DNA of 8,070 nt from positions 1 to 8,070 of the forward strand of contig CAYRWY010000277.1 of NCBI GenBank assembly GCA_964427955.1, read 5' to 3'. The position numbers and the translations under genes are program-made. The notes beneath the pieces were generated by a model, which worked only from the letters and a program-made list of their open reading frames with translations, did no database searches and was not told the origin of the DNA. Shown here in pieces: positions 6,596-8,070 of the stretch. The DNA comes from JACRBK01 sp964427955 (GTDB lineage: Bacteria; Chloroflexota; Anaerolineae; Aggregatilineales; Aggregatilineaceae). Position 1 is the stretch's first letter. Every line of letters begins with the position of its first letter.

Positions 6596-6731
6596 TCACC
6601 ACAGAGAGCAAAAGTGTTCGAGATAAGTTTTTAGAGAAACTGCGTCGGAGAACCTGACATGCTCCGCTGCGCAGCTTGTACTAAAAACTAATCACTAATA
6701 ACTGATCACTTCTCTCTGCTCTCTGTGGTGA
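6596..6731. repeat. 136-bp stretch bounded by a perfect 15-bp inverted repeat
   Basis: TCACCACAGAGAGCA (6596-6610) and its exact reverse complement TGCTCTCTGTGGTGA (6717-6731) enclose 106 bp. The right arm begins 9 bp past the DUF4432 stop codon in the direction of transcription. The interior holds a heptamer array and a 10-bp palindrome GCTGCGCAGC (6666-6675), and no gene. I see no clear target-site duplication, so a mobile (MITE-like) origin is only possible; a long-range hairpin in the 3' region of the mRNA is another reading. Apart from this, 6556-6740 holds nothing I can call. Confidence 0.6.
6681..6708. repeat. Heptamer array (CTAANNA x4)
   Basis: Four consecutive 7-base units read CTAAAAA, CTAATCA, CTAATAA, CTGATCA. 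CTAA recurs every seven bases with variable bases between. 17 bp (AACTAATCACTAATAAC, 6686-6702) recur exactly at 7908-7924, on the other side of the DUF4432 gene. The array is strikingly AT-rich in a GC-rich region. Function unknown. Confidence 0.6.
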
Positions 6732-6740
6732 AAGTCTTTT

Positions 6741-7823
6741 CTACACGTCCAGCTTGCAATCCGCGACCGGCGTCCCCGTCCGGCGCAGCGTCTCGATCTG
6801 CACGCGGCTCTGCGCGATGGCATCGCCGCCGTCCAGCACGCTCAGCGCGCAGTTGAACACGCGCTCTTCGCCCGGTTCCAGCATGACGAGCCGTCCCTTG
6901 TCGCGCGCGGACACCTGGCCTTCGGGCACGCAGTTGCCCGGCTCGATCCCGGAGACGTAGATGCCCTGGCGGGTGTTCTTCCACTGGGTCAGATAGGGCA
7001 GGGTGCGCGTATCCCACTCGAACTGCAAGCCGAAATCATCTTGCAGCAGCGCCGCCACACTGCGCCCGGCGCGGTCGGCTTTGACGTGGTGGAAAAAGAC
7101 TTGTTCGGCGTAGCGCGGCGTCGCGGCCTCGTAGGTCGGCCACTGGTCGAACCCGACCTGGGCTTCGGCGTCGCGTGGGATGACGGTCTGGTAAGCAGAT
7201 TGGAACTGCGTCCCGGCCTGGATCAGCGGGTAGCCGAGGTTGATGTGATAGAGCACCATCAGCGGCACCGGGTTATCGCCCAGGTTGGTGACGCGATCCG
7301 ACCAGGTGATGATCGGCGTGTTCAGCACCAGGCGGTAGGTGCGCTTCAGCCGGAGCTGCTCGCCAAACATGCTCGCTTCGGAGACCACCCCGGTCAGGTC
7401 CATGACGTAGCTTTCGCCGCCCCACGCGCCGCGAATGGCGATCTCGTTGGCGCGCATCCGGGAATACAAGCCGTGCAGATCGCGCCCACCGTCGGTGATC
7501 GGCTGTTTTTCGGGAGGACCGGCATGGGTCAGGCCGCAGGTTGTCAGCAGGCCGCCGTTGAACTGCCGCAGCCACGCCTGGCCGGCGTCCGGCAGGAAGG
7601 GCGATCCCTGGCTGATCCAGGTGAGGGGGATACCGTGGTAATGGGCGGTCCAGATGTCCAGGCCGCGATCCGGCAGGAGGGTGTAGGTCAGGCCGCTGGC
7701 GTTGTACGCCTCGATGATCCGCATCCCGTTCGGCAGGGTAGACTGCCGGAAATCAATAAACTGACGCATATCGACGCTGTGGCGATCCAGGTGGTCACGC
7801 CCCAGCCACTCTGAGTTAGGCAT
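6741..7823 (-). CDS. DUF4432 family protein, galactose-mutarotase-like fold
   Basis: 360 aa, matching the DUF4432 family, which shares the aldose-1-epimerase beta-sandwich. Recognisable segments are LPDRGLDI at 50-57, GGLLTTCGLTHAG at 90-102, LHGLYS at 116-121, YHINLGYPL at 192-200 and GIEPGN at 292-297. H117, H193 and E294 fall where mutarotase-like proteins carry their catalytic His/His/Glu, so sugar binding or anomer conversion is plausible; this placement is my inference and the substrate is unknown. No signal peptide, so probably cytosolic. The start is ATG 7821-7823, with GGAAGGA just upstream. It has its own promoter (7966-7994) and a leader of about 135 nt with heptamer arrays. The next gene on the same strand lies across the gap, so this may be a single-gene unit. 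Confidence 0.88.
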   Translation of the reverse strand: MPNSEWLGRDHLDRHSVDMRQFIDFRQSTLPNGMRIIEAYNASGLTYTLLPDRGLDIWTAHYHGIPLTWISQGSPFLPDAGQAWLRQFNGGLLTTCGLTHAGPPEKQPITDGGRDLHGLYSRMRANEIAIRGAWGGESYVMDLTGVVSEASMFGEQLRLKRTYRLVLNTPIITWSDRVTNLGDNPVPLMVLYHINLGYPLIQAGTQFQSAYQTVIPRDAEAQVGFDQWPTYEAATPRYAEQVFFHHVKADRAGRSVAALLQDDFGLQFEWDTRTLPYLTQWKNTRQGIYVSGIEPGNCVPEGQVSARDKGRLVMLEPGEERVFNCALSVLDGGDAIAQSRVQIETLRRTGTPVADCKLDV

Positions 7824-7862
7824 TTTTTCCTTCCATAAGTCTAATTGAAAGGGAGTTCGAAG

Positions 7863-7923
7863 TGCTTAGTTTTTAGTTGTTAGTTAAAAATGGAAAAAAC
7901 AGCTAAGAACTAATCACTAATAA
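7863..7923. repeat. Two opposed heptamer arrays in the DUF4432 leader
   Basis: TTAG recurs at 7866, 7873 and 7880 (units TGCTTAG, TTTTTAG, TTGTTAG). CTAA, its complement, recurs at 7903, 7910 and 7917 (units CTAAGAA, CTAATCA, CTAATAA). The arrays face each other across about 19 bp and can fold so that every TTAG pairs with a CTAA, with mismatches in the variable positions. They lie between promoter and start codon, so they would be in the mRNA leader. Seen directly; regulatory role unproven. Confidence 0.6.
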
Positions 7924-7965
7924 CCTGAGAACTCCCCACAGACTCTTGATTCAACTAATGTCTAC

Positions 7966-7994
7966 AGTATAACGAATTGTCGGCAACTTGTCAG
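7966..7994 (-). promoter_or_regulatory. Sigma-70-type promoter for the DUF4432 gene
   Basis: On the minus strand CTGACA (7989-7994) and TATACT (7966-7971) are each five of six to consensus and are separated by exactly 17 bp. The promoter starts 3 bp after the T-tract of the terminator of the preceding gene, as expected for a new transcription unit. Transcription would begin near 7958, about 135 nt before the ATG. Confidence 0.65.
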
Positions 7995-7997
7995 GCG

Positions 7998-8031
7998 AAA
8001 AAAAGGCGGGCACGCCTGAAGCCTGCCCGCC
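7998..8031 (-). terminator. Intrinsic terminator of a gene lying beyond the right edge
   Basis: On the minus strand GGCGGGCA (complement of 8024-8031) pairs with TGCCCGCC (complement of 8005-8012) in an 8-bp GC-rich stem with an 11-nt loop, followed at once by seven T (7998-8004). This ends a minus-strand gene whose coding part is off the window. The remaining 8032-8070 shows no coding stretch I can support; a minus-strand TAG near 8057-8059 could be that gene's stop. Confidence 0.8.
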
Positions 8032-8070
8032 ACCATCCGGTCATCTGGTGATTCTGACTAACTGACGTTA

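Noticed and set aside
6429..6611. Extension of the CxxC protein frame through the N run
   Set aside because: It exists only because Ns are treated as open codons; a ribosome site sits between the gap and the ATG at 6428.
6596..6731. Insertion sequence remnant
   Set aside because: No transposase fragment and no visible target duplication; kept only as an inverted-repeat unit.
7863..7924. Heptamer arrays as a CRISPR array
   Set aside because: The units are 7 bases with 3-base variable parts; CRISPR repeats and spacers are each about 20-40 bases, and no cas gene is present.

Overview
The window is 8,070 bases of GC-rich bacterial DNA. Every gene I can support lies on the minus strand, so transcription runs from high to low coordinates. 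The content is mostly housekeeping and metabolic. I found no phage genes, CRISPR array, transposase, defence island or RNA gene. A Chloroflexota (Anaerolineae-like) source is my best guess, by inference only. It rests on a membrane-anchored TPR protein with Thr/Pro-rich 'TATPAPT' tails, a type 3 (archaeal/eukaryote-like) prolyl-tRNA synthetase with a C-terminal zinc module, a GapN-like dehydrogenase, GTG and TTG starts, and GC-rich hairpin repeats between genes. The 100-N run at 6456-6555 shows this is a draft scaffold.

In transcription order, the right edge (7998-8031) holds an intrinsic terminator for a gene outside the window. It is followed by a good sigma-70-type promoter (7966-7994). 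A leader of about 135 nt with two opposed seven-base-periodic arrays leads into a DUF4432 galactose-mutarotase-like protein (7823-6741). Beyond that gene are a 136-bp stretch bounded by a perfect 15-bp inverted repeat, containing a third heptamer array, and then the assembly gap. A small unrecognised CxxC protein follows (6428-6039).

Next comes a tight cluster: proS (5944-4493), a TPR protein (4486-3221, TTG start 6 nt after the proS stop) and a class I methyltransferase (3208-2582, 12 nt after the TPR stop). These three look like one transcription unit. After it is a perfect 46-bp palindrome, then a GapN-like aldehyde dehydrogenase (2462-837), another GC-rich stem-loop, and a Mut7-C/ubiquitin-like-domain protein (653 to the left edge, C-terminus cut off).

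The genes do not form an obvious pathway. proS supports translation; the GapN-like enzyme would make NADPH by oxidising glyceraldehyde-3-phosphate; the DUF4432 protein is probably a sugar-binding or epimerase-like enzyme; Mut7-C is a putative RNase. The points most worth a second look are the displaced catalytic glutamate in the GapN-like enzyme, the TTAG heptamer arrays around the DUF4432 gene, and the GC-rich hairpins that each sit about 15-25 bp past a stop codon.
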